Shown here piece by piece: positions 17,626 to 27,043 of a DNA stretch of 64,000 bases (positions within the stretch are counted from its first letter, which is position 1; every line of letters begins with the position of its first letter). The notes beneath the pieces were generated by a model. That model saw nothing but the letters and a program-made list of their open reading frames with translations. It was not told the origin of the DNA and did not search any database. This DNA is from an uncultured Nitrospira sp. Lineage in GTDB: Bacteria; Nitrospirota; Nitrospiria; Nitrospirales; Nitrospiraceae. The stretch covers positions 1 through 64,000 of the forward strand of contig CABVRV010000004.1 in assembly GCA_902500755.1 (NCBI GenBank), in the 5' to 3' direction. The translations under genes and the position numbers were made by a program.

Positions 17626-17713
17626 GTTACCGCTCTACCTATCTCCATCAAGTCTGACAGCGGAGAATGGTGATTTTCTTGACGAATTCTTGAACTGCCG
17701 GTAGGTCTTACGT

Positions 17714-19534
17714 ATGTCAACGGAGATGAAAACCGCTCAGGAGATGATCGCAGCCGCAATGGCTGCACGGGCAGCGGAAAACCCGGAAATCGTCTCAATC
17801 AAACGCGTCCTCAAGCTCTTGGACAAAACGGCGAAGTCGAATCGGACATACGGTTCGACGAATCCTGTCGCTCAAAAATTCTCCCAACAGCTGTTCGATG
17901 AACTCACGGCCCACCTTGCGACCTATGAGAAACTCACCTTCTTGATCCAACGAACGGCGCTCATGTGCAAAGAGTACGTCGTGTATCAAGCTGAGCAGGA
18001 TGGCGGAAGCGAAAGTATCGCCTTCAAGCTCTACGCGGACGGGATTCGTGAGTTAACGCTCCATCAAGGTCTTACCCAAGAAGATCTCGGGTTCTTTCTG
18101 GAATCCCTATGGGGAGGACTCGACCCTACCAAGGACGATGATGACATCGTCACGCGCATCTGGGGAAAGAATCTTTCGACGATTTCCATCGTGACTGCAG
18201 AGGAGGTCGCGAGCTCGTCGGTTGGTCATGAGGGATTCATTCGGCTCGATAGCAGTCTGAGCTTGTCCGATTCAACACTTCGCGAGCTCTTGGATCGCGA
18301 ACGAACTCGCAGCAAACAGATGTCTGGGGCTGGCAGCACCGAGGGGACAACGAGCACGGGTGGGAGCCAGCCCAACCGCTTCCAATCCGGACTGGTCGGC
18401 TACGAAGTCACCGATGAAGAACTCGCCGCTCTTGCGAAGGAAATCGAAACAGAAAGCAACCAAGATGGACTCACGTATCTCCTGGATACGCTCACCGCGA
18501 TCCTTGCTTCAGAAAAAGCACCGGCGTTACTAACAAGACTGTTCGGGCTGTGGGGCAATATCGTCGAATCTCTCCTCCGGGAAGGAAAATGGACGGTCCT
18601 GGAGAACGTGCTGGGTCTGCTGCATGAAACCGATGCCGTACGACCAGACCTGAGTGAGGAACATAAGCAACAGCTGGCCTCGGTACTGGATGGACTGGGC
18701 CGCGCTGAGCGTATAAAAGCCATCGAAAGCTATCTGAATCGCAGTCCGGAGGCCAACGTTGAAGGATTGTTGACCATCTTTCTGCTGATGAAGCCGGACA
18801 CAGTGCCCGCCCTGTGCTCCCTCCTGGCGCACCTCACATCTCCGGCACACCAGGCCATCGTGGTGGAAGCTCTCACATCATTGGCAAAAGACCACCCTGA
18901 TCCCTTAGTGCGCGGACTGTCGGATCGGAGACCGACTTATGTCCGCAATCTGCTTTCGATCTTCATTAAATGGAATAATTCAAAGTTCATCGAATCGATC
19001 GAAAAACTCTCTCGGTATCCCGATGCTCAGGTGCGGCGGGAAGTGGTGCGGGCGGTCGGCCTCTTTCGTCCAAGCGGCAGCGGTGCTCGACTCGTTCCGT
19101 TGACCGAGGATGAAGATGAGAGCGTCCGCTTTGCCACGCTCAAGCTGCTGATGTCCGGCCAATATACCGTTCCGTTTGCTCAGTGGTCTCCTCTTTTGTC
19201 CGATGGCAGCTTCATGGACCGCCCCATCAGTGAACGGCGAGGTGTGTTTCAGGCCATCCGTGCCACGTGTGGGGATGAAGCTGTCCCCTACTGGCAAAAT
19301 CTCTTCACCGCCTGGGCTTGGACCAACAGGAACAAAAAGGAAGAGTTGGCGGTGCTCGCGGCAGAAACCCTCGGCAAGCTTGCGACGCCCGCCGCCGCCG
19401 CCGCGTTGGAGCTCGGCGCACGAAAAGGAGGCGCCGCAGTTCGTCAAGCTTGCACCGTGGCTCTTGCGCAATTGCAGAAGCATCACCGAGGGAAGCGGAT
19501 GGTCTCGCAGGCAGAAGACGGAGAGCTCTCATGA
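17714..19534 (+). CDS. HEAT-repeat protein with an N-terminal domain similar to the next gene's
   Basis: The product is 606 aa. Residues about 26-132 form a mixed helical/strand domain (SNRTYGSTNP ... YADGIRELTLHQGLTQEDLG) resembling the N-terminal part of the downstream HD-GYP protein. From about 200 a helical solenoid of HEAT-type repeats follows (e.g. YPDAQVRREVVRAVGLFRP, ESVRFATLKLLMSGQ, LGKLATPAAAAALELGARKG). No signal peptide is present. Its stop codon overlaps the start of the HD-GYP gene (ATGA), so it is probably a scaffold or regulator acting with it in c-di-GMP-type signalling. That role is inference. Confidence 0.7.
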   Translation: MSTEMKTAQEMIAAAMAARAAENPEIVSIKRVLKLLDKTAKSNRTYGSTNPVAQKFSQQLFDELTAHLATYEKLTFLIQRTALMCKEYVVYQAEQDGGSESIAFKLYADGIRELTLHQGLTQEDLGFFLESLWGGLDPTKDDDDIVTRIWGKNLSTISIVTAEEVASSSVGHEGFIRLDSSLSLSDSTLRELLDRERTRSKQMSGAGSTEGTTSTGGSQPNRFQSGLVGYEVTDEELAALAKEIETESNQDGLTYLLDTLTAILASEKAPALLTRLFGLWGNIVESLLREGKWTVLENVLGLLHETDAVRPDLSEEHKQQLASVLDGLGRAERIKAIESYLNRSPEANVEGLLTIFLLMKPDTVPALCSLLAHLTSPAHQAIVVEALTSLAKDHPDPLVRGLSDRRPTYVRNLLSIFIKWNNSKFIESIEKLSRYPDAQVRREVVRAVGLFRPSGSGARLVPLTEDEDESVRFATLKLLMSGQYTVPFAQWSPLLSDGSFMDRPISERRGVFQAIRATCGDEAVPYWQNLFTAWAWTNRNKKEELAVLAAETLGKLATPAAAAALELGARKGGAAVRQACTVALAQLQKHHRGKRMVSQAEDGELS

Positions 19535-21102
19535 AACTCCCCAAGGCAGTGCAGCCGAAGCAGACCGACAACCAGGCGCAACCGCTTCTGACACATGAAA
19601 CGTCGCTGGCCGGAAAAATCGGCCAAGGCTCAGAAGCCGGCGATATTCTCGACCAACAGCTCGCGATGCTGGGCTTTCAGCTCATCACGCAGCTGAATAC
19701 ACTCATCAAGACATCACGGATTCATGGACGGACCAATGCGGCGCTCGATAAACCAGTCGAGACCATGCTGACTCTGATCCAAACTCTGGCGCACGATCAG
19801 CCCGTCACACTCCGAATTCAAAATGATTTCCTTTTTCTCGGAGAACGCCACTTGAAGGTGAGCGCGCAGCAAATGCTGGTTGCGTCCAGCATGATCGACA
19901 CGATGAATAAATGGAAGATCGGCGGATTGACGTTTACCGCCGCGACCACCTCCTCGGATCTTCGCGAATTCGCGTATCTCTTCGTGACACTCGACCCCAC
20001 CACCAAAGCACTGGCAGATTTTCGGCAGGAACTCAAAAGCCGTGACGTAACCAACATTCAGCTTGAAGATCCTCGTGAACTGACCATCAGAGAAGACATG
20101 TCGGGATCAGACGGCGGCCAAGGTCCAGGAACCGAGGCCGGCGCGAAGTTCCACCATAAGGCACAGTGTAAGGTGGCGTACGGAAAGGCAGCCGGTGCCG
20201 TCGGAACCTTGACCCAATCTGTCCGCGACGGAGGCACCCTTAACTTCAAGCAAGCCAAACGAGCGATCCAAAACATCGTCGACCTCATGATGCAGGATGA
20301 ATCGACGCTCCTCGGCCTCACAACTCTTCGCTGTCACGATCAGTACACGCACAACCATTCCGTCAACGTGTCTCTCTTATCGCTCGCACTCGCCAATCGT
20401 GCCGGGTACCCGAAAGTCGAGCTGGCGGATCTTGGGTTGGCGGCCCTCTTTCACGACATGGGCAAATCCGCCATTCCCCTTGAAGTATTGAACAAGCCCG
20501 GTGAATTCACGGAGGACGAGTGGACGATGATGCGGAACCACCCGACTGAAGGGGTCTTGAGTCTCACTCAACTGCGCGGTATCACGAATCTTCCGGCGCG
20601 CATGGCGGCGGCTTCGTTCGAGCACCACATGAATCTCGATTATTCAGGTTATCCTAAACTGAAAACGCCCTGGAAGCTGTCGCTGACCGGTCGCATTCTC
20701 ATGATCGCCGATTGCTATGACGCGATGACGTCGTCCCGTGTGTATCGGCGGGAGCCGATGTCGCCGTCCAAGGTCTTGAATATGATGTTCTCGAAGTCGG
20801 GAAAGAGTTTTGATGCCACCCTCCTCAAGCTATTCGTCAATTGCGTCGGGATCGTTCCGATCGGAAGCCTGGTTGTGTTGGACACTGAAGAACTCGCCGT
20901 GGTGCTCAAGCCGGCCGTGAACAAGTCCGACGCGGAGCGCCCGCTCGTCAAAGTGGTTACCGACCGACAGGGTACGCCGATTGAAAATGGCAAGGAGTTG
21001 GATCTCACCGAAAAGGACGAGATCGGAGCCTACCGACACAGTATTATCCGGCTGGTCGACACCACCGAATACAATTTCGATACGAGCCGATACTTCGTGT
21101 AG
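19531..21102 (+). CDS. HD-GYP domain protein (putative c-di-GMP phosphodiesterase)
   Basis: The product is 523 aa, starting at the ATG that overlaps the previous stop. The N-terminal region (about 46-160) includes KTSRIHGRTN and GGLTFTAATTSSDLREF and resembles the N-terminus of the HEAT protein. The HD-GYP domain spans about 255-430: CHDQYTHNHSVNVSLLSLAL, the HD pair in LFHDMGKSAIP, and HHMNLDYSGYP for the GYP signature. Metal and GYP residues are present, so hydrolysis of c-di-GMP is plausible. No receiver domain or membrane segment is present, so input probably comes through the N-terminal domain. Confidence 0.85.
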   Translation: MKLPKAVQPKQTDNQAQPLLTHETSLAGKIGQGSEAGDILDQQLAMLGFQLITQLNTLIKTSRIHGRTNAALDKPVETMLTLIQTLAHDQPVTLRIQNDFLFLGERHLKVSAQQMLVASSMIDTMNKWKIGGLTFTAATTSSDLREFAYLFVTLDPTTKALADFRQELKSRDVTNIQLEDPRELTIREDMSGSDGGQGPGTEAGAKFHHKAQCKVAYGKAAGAVGTLTQSVRDGGTLNFKQAKRAIQNIVDLMMQDESTLLGLTTLRCHDQYTHNHSVNVSLLSLALANRAGYPKVELADLGLAALFHDMGKSAIPLEVLNKPGEFTEDEWTMMRNHPTEGVLSLTQLRGITNLPARMAAASFEHHMNLDYSGYPKLKTPWKLSLTGRILMIADCYDAMTSSRVYRREPMSPSKVLNMMFSKSGKSFDATLLKLFVNCVGIVPIGSLVVLDTEELAVVLKPAVNKSDAERPLVKVVTDRQGTPIENGKELDLTEKDEIGAYRHSIIRLVDTTEYNFDTSRYFV

Positions 21103-21195
21103 TCTACCAGCTCGGCACGGTTCCGTCTTGCATCCGCGCTCCCCTCCACGACCCCTTGCTTGACAGGCCGAAAGACGATCTCCGACAATGCCCCG

Positions 21196-22137
21196 ATGGG
21201 CGGACAAATCATCATCGAGCAACTTGAATTTCGCGGTCGCTGCGGCGTGACGCCCGAAGAACGAGCACGTCCACAGCCATTAGCCGTCGATCTGGAATTG
21301 GATTGTCAACTTGAGCCGGCTGGACTTTCCGACGACCTTCGACGAACGGTCGACTATGCGTCAGTGGCGCAGCGCATGATAGAACTTGGCACCGGTCAAG
21401 AGTCTCATCTATTGGAGGCCATGGCTGAACGGTTTCTGGCCGCCCTGTTCGAGGAATTTCCAGTCGATCGCGCGAAGCTCTGGCTCCGAAAGCTTCACCC
21501 CCCTATCTCCCATGTGACTAAATCAGTCGGTATTACCCTGGAGCGTACCAGGCAGGCGCACCAACTGCTTCGCGCAGACCCGTCACCTTCTCACTTTCTT
21601 GTCCAGCAGCTTCCTCGTCTTCCCAAAGGCAAGGCCCTGGATGTCGCATCCGGCACCGGACGTCACACACTGTTTCTTGCCTCACAGGGCTACCAGGTTG
21701 ACGCGATTGATCACGATGTCCAGGCGCTGGCGCAGCTGTCGTCAACGGCTCATGCGCGGAGCCTCACAGGAGTCACAACACAGACGGTGGATCTGGAACC
21801 GCCTGCGCCGAATAAGCCGAATATCGGGCAAGAGGCCTACGATGTCATACTCGTGTTCTTTTATCTGACTCGTCCACTCTTTCCCTACCTGATCGATGCA
21901 CTGAGACCAGGCGGTGTGTTGCTGTATGAAACCTTCCTGATCGATAATCACTTCCAGCATCAGCATCCCAAACGCAAGGAGTTTTGCCTTGCGCACAACG
22001 AGCTCATCAACCTCAGCTCTGGTCTTCGTATCGTGCATTACGATGAAGGGGCTCACGAAGGCCATCGCGGTGCAGAGTCGGTCTATACCGCACAACTTGT
22101 TGCACAGAAGCCTTTCGCGACTGAAGTTTCGTCATGA
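21196..22137 (+). CDS. Fusion of dihydroneopterin aldolase (FolB) and a SAM methyltransferase
   Basis: The product is about 313 aa. Residues 1-115 form a complete FolB domain: QLEFRGRCGVTPEERARPQP, LRRTVDYASVAQRMIE, LLEAMAERFLAALF, then KLHPPISHVTKSVGITLER with the catalytic Lys. FolB makes 6-hydroxymethyl-dihydropterin for folate. Residues about 125-310 are a class I methyltransferase (KALDVASGTGRHTLFLAS; DAIDHD; YDVILVFFYLTRPLFPYLID; LRPGGVLLYETFL), TehB-like. The join is in frame with no stop. ATG 21196 is chosen, and an upstream TTG is possible. The ATGA overlap with the PHP gene suggests co-translation. Confidence 0.8.
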   Translation: MGGQIIIEQLEFRGRCGVTPEERARPQPLAVDLELDCQLEPAGLSDDLRRTVDYASVAQRMIELGTGQESHLLEAMAERFLAALFEEFPVDRAKLWLRKLHPPISHVTKSVGITLERTRQAHQLLRADPSPSHFLVQQLPRLPKGKALDVASGTGRHTLFLASQGYQVDAIDHDVQALAQLSSTAHARSLTGVTTQTVDLEPPAPNKPNIGQEAYDVILVFFYLTRPLFPYLIDALRPGGVLLYETFLIDNHFQHQHPKRKEFCLAHNELINLSSGLRIVHYDEGAHEGHRGAESVYTAQLVAQKPFATEVSS

Positions 22138-22982
22138 GCCGCTTGGACTTACACCTCCACACCACTCACTCTGATGGAAGTTGTACACCAGCGGAGGTGG
22201 TTGGACTGGCACACCAAGCTGAGGTCACGGCCCTGGCGATTACTGATCACGACATCACGACCGGTCTCACAGAGGCGAGCGCCGCTGGAGAGGCGTTGGG
22301 CATCGAGATCATTCCTGGAGTCGAGATCAGCTCGAGCCTCGGGAACTCCGAGTTACATATTCTTGGATACTTTCTCGATTGGCAGGACACTCCCTTGAAT
22401 GAGCGGCTCAAGACCTTGCGAGACAGTCGCCATCGTCGCAATCCTAAAATCATCGAACGGCTACAAAGTCTCGGCATCGATCTCACCTACGAGGAAGTCC
22501 GTGCGCTGGCCGGGAGCGACTCGGTCGGCAGACCACATATTGCTCGTGCCCTCATGGATAAAGGAGTGGTCACATCAGCCAAGGAGGCTTTCGATCGATT
22601 TCTGGCCGAGGGGAAACCGGCCTACGTGCCTCGTGATCTCCCAAGCCCCGCCGAAGCCATTCACTGGATCAAGGCAGCGCGAGGACTCGCCGTCCTGGCC
22701 CATCCGACCTGGGTGAGGTGTACCGATCAATCGCTGGTCGAGTTGGTTCGCCAGCTCAAGGCGGACGGACTCGATGGCGTGGAAGTCTACTACAGCACCC
22801 ATGCTGCCAGGCAGACTCGAGAATATCTGAGCCTCGCTCAACAACTCGGCCTGCTCGTGACCGGTGGCAGCGATTTTCATGGTCTCACCAAACCCGACAT
22901 TGAAGTCGGCATCGGCAAGGGATCCCTCCATATTCCAACTTCATTGCTTCCAAAGATGAAAGACCTAGCGGCCCGAGAATAA
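22134..22982 (+). CDS. PHP-domain phosphoesterase (RNase AM / YciV-like)
   Basis: The product is 282 aa, the normal size. The PHP metal-binding motifs are DLHLHTTHSDGSCTP, LAITDHDIT, PGVEISSS, VLAHPTW and TGGSDFHG. The subfamily in Escherichia coli (RNase AM, formerly YciV/TrpH) removes nucleotides from RNA 5' ends and hydrolyses 3',5'-nucleoside bisphosphates. I assign it to that subfamily by overall layout. It starts inside the stop of the FolB-methyltransferase gene. It is cytoplasmic. Confidence 0.85.
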   Translation: MSRLDLHLHTTHSDGSCTPAEVVGLAHQAEVTALAITDHDITTGLTEASAAGEALGIEIIPGVEISSSLGNSELHILGYFLDWQDTPLNERLKTLRDSRHRRNPKIIERLQSLGIDLTYEEVRALAGSDSVGRPHIARALMDKGVVTSAKEAFDRFLAEGKPAYVPRDLPSPAEAIHWIKAARGLAVLAHPTWVRCTDQSLVELVRQLKADGLDGVEVYYSTHAARQTREYLSLAQQLGLLVTGGSDFHGLTKPDIEVGIGKGSLHIPTSLLPKMKDLAARE

Positions 22983-23015
22983 GACCTCATCCTCTGCCCA
23001 TTTTCTTCGATCCAT

Positions 23016-23043
23016 TGACTCCTCTTCGGTATCCGCTAGACTT
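23016..23043 (+). promoter_or_regulatory. Promoter of the Ser/Thr kinase gene
   Basis: TTGACT (23016-23021), a 16-bp spacer and TAGACT (23038-23043) lie about 20 bp upstream of the likely start codon at 23069. The same TAGACT box recurs before uppS and the pilB-like gene. Confidence 0.55.
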
Positions 23044-23068
23044 TGTAGGTCTTTGGATCTTGTCACCC

Positions 23069-24466
23069 ATGACCAACGCGTCGAGTTGGGCTTTCCAATA
23101 TCTTCTGGTCGCGATTGTCGCGCTTTTTGCCGGCCCTATTTTGAGCAAATTGTCCGGCGCACAGTCGTTCCCTTTGACACTGTTCGGACTCAACAGCGCG
23201 CAAACAATCCGTCTCATCATTGAAGGAATCGGGCTGGCCATGCTTGGCTTGCTCTCGATCCGCGCCTTTCGACAGATGCCGGATAATGGACGTGGATTCT
23301 CGTTTCTGCGACAGTTGGTTTTGCCTGTTACAACTCTGCTCATTGTGATTGCGGCAGACAAGACCTTCCGAGCTGTCGGACAGTCACTGATCAGCCAATT
23401 CGGCTCCGCACATTATACGCTTACATACGCCGCTCTCCTGGCATTCATCGGTCTCTGGATCACCGCTGCCTGGCTGTTGAATCTTGACGCGCTTCACCGC
23501 TTTTTCTCGAAGCCTTCCGCATCGACCCGCCGCAAAGAACCGGCAACACAGATCGAAGAAACCGGCGAAATTCATTCAGAAGAAGAGAGCGAGGAGCAAG
23601 AGAGCAGGATAGACATCCACGCTGCACTGAACGGACCTCCTGCCATGCTCGGTCGATACAAGGTTCTGAAGGAGTTGGGACGAGGATCAATGGGAGTGGT
23701 GTACCTTGGAAAAGATCCAACGATCCAACGGTTTGTGGCGATCAAAACGATGCAGCTTAACGAAATCGACGATGCCGACAAACTTCAAGACGTGAAGGCG
23801 CGGTTCTTCCGAGAAGCTGAGTCAACCGGACGCTTGTCCCATCCGAACATCGTGACGATTTTCGATGCCGGTGAGGAACATGACCTCGGGTATATCGCGA
23901 TGGAGCTGCTTCAAGGGACGACACTGAAAGACTGGTCGAGAAAGCCGAATCTGATGCCGTTCCAGAAAGTGATTCCGATCCTGGCGACCGTCGCCGAAGC
24001 GATGGACTATGCCCACCAGCAAGGCGTCGTACATCGCGACATCAAACCGGCCAACATCATGTTGACGAACGATGAGACTGTGAAAATCATGGACTTCGGC
24101 ATCGCCAAGATGGCGACTTCGTCGAAGACTCAGACGAATATCGTCATGGGAACGCCCACGTATATGTCGCCGGAGCAGATCGCCGGGAAAAAGGTGGATG
24201 GACGTTCTGATATGTTCTCTCTCGCTGTCGTGATGTTCGAACTGCTGACCGGCCGTCCACCGTTTATGGCCGACAACGTTTCAGCCCTGCTGTTTGCCAT
24301 CGCCCACACACCTCATCCCAGTCTGAGAGCGATCAGACCAGACGTGCCACCCATCCTTAAGGATGTCCTCGATCGTGCGCTCCATAAAGACCCCGTTCAC
24401 CGATATCGTCGCGCCAACGAATTCGCACTGGAACTCCGTTCCTGTGTCGAAGGATTGGCCGCGTAA
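23069..24466 (+). CDS. Membrane Ser/Thr protein kinase with four N-terminal spans
   Basis: The product is 465 aa. Four hydrophobic segments occupy about residues 10-140, followed by a Glu-rich linker (EETGEIHSEEESEEQE). A complete Hanks-type kinase domain spans about 193-455: ELGRGSMGVVYLG (P-loop), VAIKTMQ (Lys), HRDIKPANIML (catalytic loop), MDFGIAKM (DFG), GTPTYMSPEQ (activation segment end). Membrane segments lie before the kinase, unlike the usual PknB layout with a C-terminal sensor. No PASTA or sensor domain is visible. I start at ATG 23069, which has its own promoter, so it is separate from the PHP operon. Confidence 0.88.
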   Translation: MTNASSWAFQYLLVAIVALFAGPILSKLSGAQSFPLTLFGLNSAQTIRLIIEGIGLAMLGLLSIRAFRQMPDNGRGFSFLRQLVLPVTTLLIVIAADKTFRAVGQSLISQFGSAHYTLTYAALLAFIGLWITAAWLLNLDALHRFFSKPSASTRRKEPATQIEETGEIHSEEESEEQESRIDIHAALNGPPAMLGRYKVLKELGRGSMGVVYLGKDPTIQRFVAIKTMQLNEIDDADKLQDVKARFFREAESTGRLSHPNIVTIFDAGEEHDLGYIAMELLQGTTLKDWSRKPNLMPFQKVIPILATVAEAMDYAHQQGVVHRDIKPANIMLTNDETVKIMDFGIAKMATSSKTQTNIVMGTPTYMSPEQIAGKKVDGRSDMFSLAVVMFELLTGRPPFMADNVSALLFAIAHTPHPSLRAIRPDVPPILKDVLDRALHKDPVHRYRRANEFALELRSCVEGLAA

Positions 24467-24505
24467 GGGAAGGCTGACGGCTCTTCTTATTCTCCATGAA
24501 GCATT

Positions 24506-25117
24506 CTAGTTCCGCGTCTGGAGCCTCCCTTTGGGCAAGGTTTGGTAGCAGGCTTCTGAAAGATCCTGCTCATGCTCCTGCAAACACTGCAGAATGCGGC
24601 CATCACCAGGGGAAACCGTCCGACAGAAGCGCCTCACGTCTACGGCACAAGACAACTTGTACCCATCGGCTTCTTTCCAACGCACCAATCGCTGCTGCAT
24701 GATCTGTTGACAAGACGGAGCTAGTCGCTTGAAGCGCTGCATCACACAATGGCGGCGATCTTCTCCGGAAAGAGAGTCAGGACAGTATCGTTGAACCTCT
24801 GCGTCACACTTGACCTCCGCAATTTGTCTGGCACGACCGTCGCGTGGAACGGATAACCCACCAAGAGTCGTCACAGACGCCGCTTCTCCGGCTCCAGCCG
24901 CGTTGGCGGCTGGCTGGCTGGATACACCGGGGATCGCCAAATCGAGAGCAGGAACCGGCGAGGCTTCCACAGAGGATGTCCCTGATTGAACCGACAGCAG
25001 CTCTTCTTTAGAGGGAAAGTTGGCCCATACGATTGTCCAGACTAAGATCAATCCGGCTACCGTCACGAGACTCGCGGCGGTCTTTCCTGATCGTTCCTTG
25101 GCATTGATCGTTTTCAT
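24506..25117 (-). CDS. Envelope protein with two GLG1-type cysteine-rich repeats
   Basis: The product is 203 aa. One N-terminal transmembrane or signal segment (AASLVTVAGLILVWTIVWAN) is followed by an Ala/Ser/Pro linker (about 45-100). Two cysteine-rich repeats follow, each with Cys-x7-Cys-x12-Cys-x11-Cys-like spacing: CDAEVQRYCPDSLSGEDRRHC, read without a break, ending in ...LAPSC, and CAVDVRRFCRTVSPGDGRI then CLQEHEQDLSEAC. This matches the cysteine-rich repeat known from Golgi protein GLG1 and from many proteobacterial secreted proteins. Function in bacteria is unclear, and disulfides imply a periplasmic location. Confidence 0.7.
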   Translation of the reverse strand: MKTINAKERSGKTAASLVTVAGLILVWTIVWANFPSKEELLSVQSGTSSVEASPVPALDLAIPGVSSQPAANAAGAGEAASVTTLGGLSVPRDGRARQIAEVKCDAEVQRYCPDSLSGEDRRHCVMQRFKRLAPSCQQIMQQRLVRWKEADGYKLSCAVDVRRFCRTVSPGDGRILQCLQEHEQDLSEACYQTLPKGRLQTRN

Positions 25118-25243
25118 CCTGATGAGGATAAAATAAAGCTACCGGAAAATCACCGAAACGGGAGTTTTTAGCAAAGCGTTCTGGTCGACCGGAGCACGTG
25201 TGTGACGGAGCGGGCATCGAGGCAAGGACAAGGAGAGATGGAG

Positions 25244-26257
25244 TTAGTTGTCCGGGGTTTCGACGATATGATTCTCGAACCGGGTGCAGCCTTCTGCCAG
25301 TAACCGATTGGTCAACATTTCACCAGGCCATTCAATCGGCAGATCAGCCGTAAAGACCCAGACGTCCGGAGAAGTCCAGACCGGGCCGTGCTCTTCCGGG
25401 AGCTCCGGATCGAACAGGTCGGTCCACACAGGCATATACACCCCATTTCCACATTGCGTGTGGAGATGCACGATGGTGCGGGACCTCACCAGCGGATCCA
25501 GCTCTCTCCACACGGCAGCGGTTTCATCGGCCAAGTGATGCAGCCGTACCGCATTCTGTGCGTCAAACATGGCATAGGCAGCATACACCGGTGCCTCGAT
25601 CGTATCCGGCGCGCACGCCAACTCCGGACATTGCTTGACCAGGCCGTCGAGAATTTCTCGGCGCTGATGGTCTTCCCATGAGTCGGGCAACCCCGGGTCT
25701 GGCGCCCCCATCAGTTCAAACAAGAGAAACGCAGTGTTCTCAACAGGAGGAAGGAGCCGAGCCGCTACCGACTGCGCACGCCGTGAATCGGCAACCGTCA
25801 CCAGATGGTCATGGAACATCTGGAGGTTCAACATCTCCAATGTGGCATCGGTCAAGAGTCGTGACTCGACACGAACGACGGTTCCGGCAGGAAGTTGCAG
25901 ATTCCTCTGTAGGAGATCAGCCGTCGCAATGGGATCGATCTTGAGCTTGAGCGGAGAGGTCAGATTCGCCTGCAGAGGTAACTCCAAGGCCGCGATCGTC
26001 GCGTAAGTAGGCTTTTCATCGTTCGACTCATCCAGAAGCAACGTGCAGCTCGCCTCTGCCACGAGATCGAACAGCCATTCCGCCATTTCTTCGTCGAGCG
26101 CAGCAAGCACCGTCAGAAGATCGTGTTCACGTCCTTGTTCAAGAAATGCCTGCAGGGTATCGATGGCGTCATCCGTATCGCCATGCTCGTGCCGACGAGC
26201 ATTGATGAGATGGATAAGATCGCGGGTGAGTGGATCAGGACGAGACCAGGCCAACAT
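25244..26257 (-). CDS. Conserved-looking protein of unknown function
   Basis: The product is 337 aa, acidic and Leu-rich, without signal peptide or membrane segments. The N-terminal half is helical (LIHLINARRHEHGDTDDAID; LAALDEEMAEWLFDLVAEAS). The C-terminal part has Trp/Pro-rich strands (PVWTDLFDPELPEEHGPVWT). GGGAG precedes the ATG. I do not recognise the family and see no catalytic motif. It is probably monocistronic, with its stop about 125 bp from the start of the Cys-rich repeat gene. Confidence 0.6.
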   Translation of the reverse strand: MLAWSRPDPLTRDLIHLINARRHEHGDTDDAIDTLQAFLEQGREHDLLTVLAALDEEMAEWLFDLVAEASCTLLLDESNDEKPTYATIAALELPLQANLTSPLKLKIDPIATADLLQRNLQLPAGTVVRVESRLLTDATLEMLNLQMFHDHLVTVADSRRAQSVAARLLPPVENTAFLLFELMGAPDPGLPDSWEDHQRREILDGLVKQCPELACAPDTIEAPVYAAYAMFDAQNAVRLHHLADETAAVWRELDPLVRSRTIVHLHTQCGNGVYMPVWTDLFDPELPEEHGPVWTSPDVWVFTADLPIEWPGEMLTNRLLAEGCTRFENHIVETPDN

Positions 26258-26395
26258 CGCTACTCCCTACAACACGAATCGAAATAGATCGCTCGGAACC
26301 TCAGAGTCAATGTTGCCAAACTTTTCATACCCATGCAAGCGTCCCAACGATTCCTCGTACGCGTGACTCAGGCACACCTCCGTTCGATACCGCCT

Positions 26396-26827
26396 CTAGT
26401 CGCCGATGATCTTCACCAGCACTCGTTTGCGGCGACGCCCATCGAACTCTCCGTAGAAGATCTGTTCCCATGGGCCGAAATCGAGGGCGCCCTCCGTGAT
26501 CGCGACCACGACTTCTCGTCCCATGACTTGTCGCTTTAGATGCGCATCTCCGTTATCTTCTCCCGTATTGTTGTGCCGGTAACGGGCCTCATGAGGAGCA
26601 AGTCGTTCCAGAAACTCGTCATAGTCTTGCAACAGACCTGGTTCATCGTCGTTGATATACACGCTCGCGGTAATATGCATCGCGTTGACCAATACCAGGC
26701 CATCCCGCACCCCACTCTTCTTGACCAATGCCTCGATCTGTGGCGTGATATTCAGGTAGGCCCGTCTGGTCTTCGTCTCAAACCAGAGTTCTTCGCGATA
26801 GGACTTCATGTTTGTCGATCGGGTCAT
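26396..26827 (-). CDS. YjbQ/UPF0047 family protein
   Basis: The product is 143 aa when started at [14 protein letters not shown], which follows GGAAGG at good spacing and gives the usual family length of about 140. The conserved signature is present: [35 protein letters not shown], and [17 protein letters not shown] near the end. Family members show secondary thiamine-phosphate synthase activity in vitro and bind a metal through conserved histidines. The physiological role remains unsettled. Confidence 0.88.
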   Translation of the reverse strand: MTRSTNMKSYREELWFETKTRRAYLNITPQIEALVKKSGVRDGLVLVNAMHITASVYINDDEPGLLQDYDEFLERLAPHEARYRHNNTGEDNGDAHLKRQVMGREVVVAITEGALDFGPWEQIFYGEFDGRRRKRVLVKIIGD

Positions 26828-27043
26828 TGTGCCTTCCGGTTCGACGGACATGCAAGAGGCGCCTGCGAATTAACTCAGTGTTGAATGTCTGTGCTCTTGA
26901 GAAGAGGCTATAATATCGCTTATGCGCATGGTGACGACCCTAGTCAGCGAAAAACCTGATACAACACATCTTCGATGCAGGCACGGATCAGGTGCTATCC
27001 TGTTCTCGTCTCAGAATGGCCTATGCTGAATATTCGTACAAAA

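Noticed and set aside
19318..19530. Upstream extension of the HD-GYP reading frame by 71 codons
   Set aside because: It would overlap the end of the HEAT-repeat gene in another frame. The translation is Arg/Gly-rich antisense-like sequence, and the ATGA overlap start at 19531 fits the local gene style.
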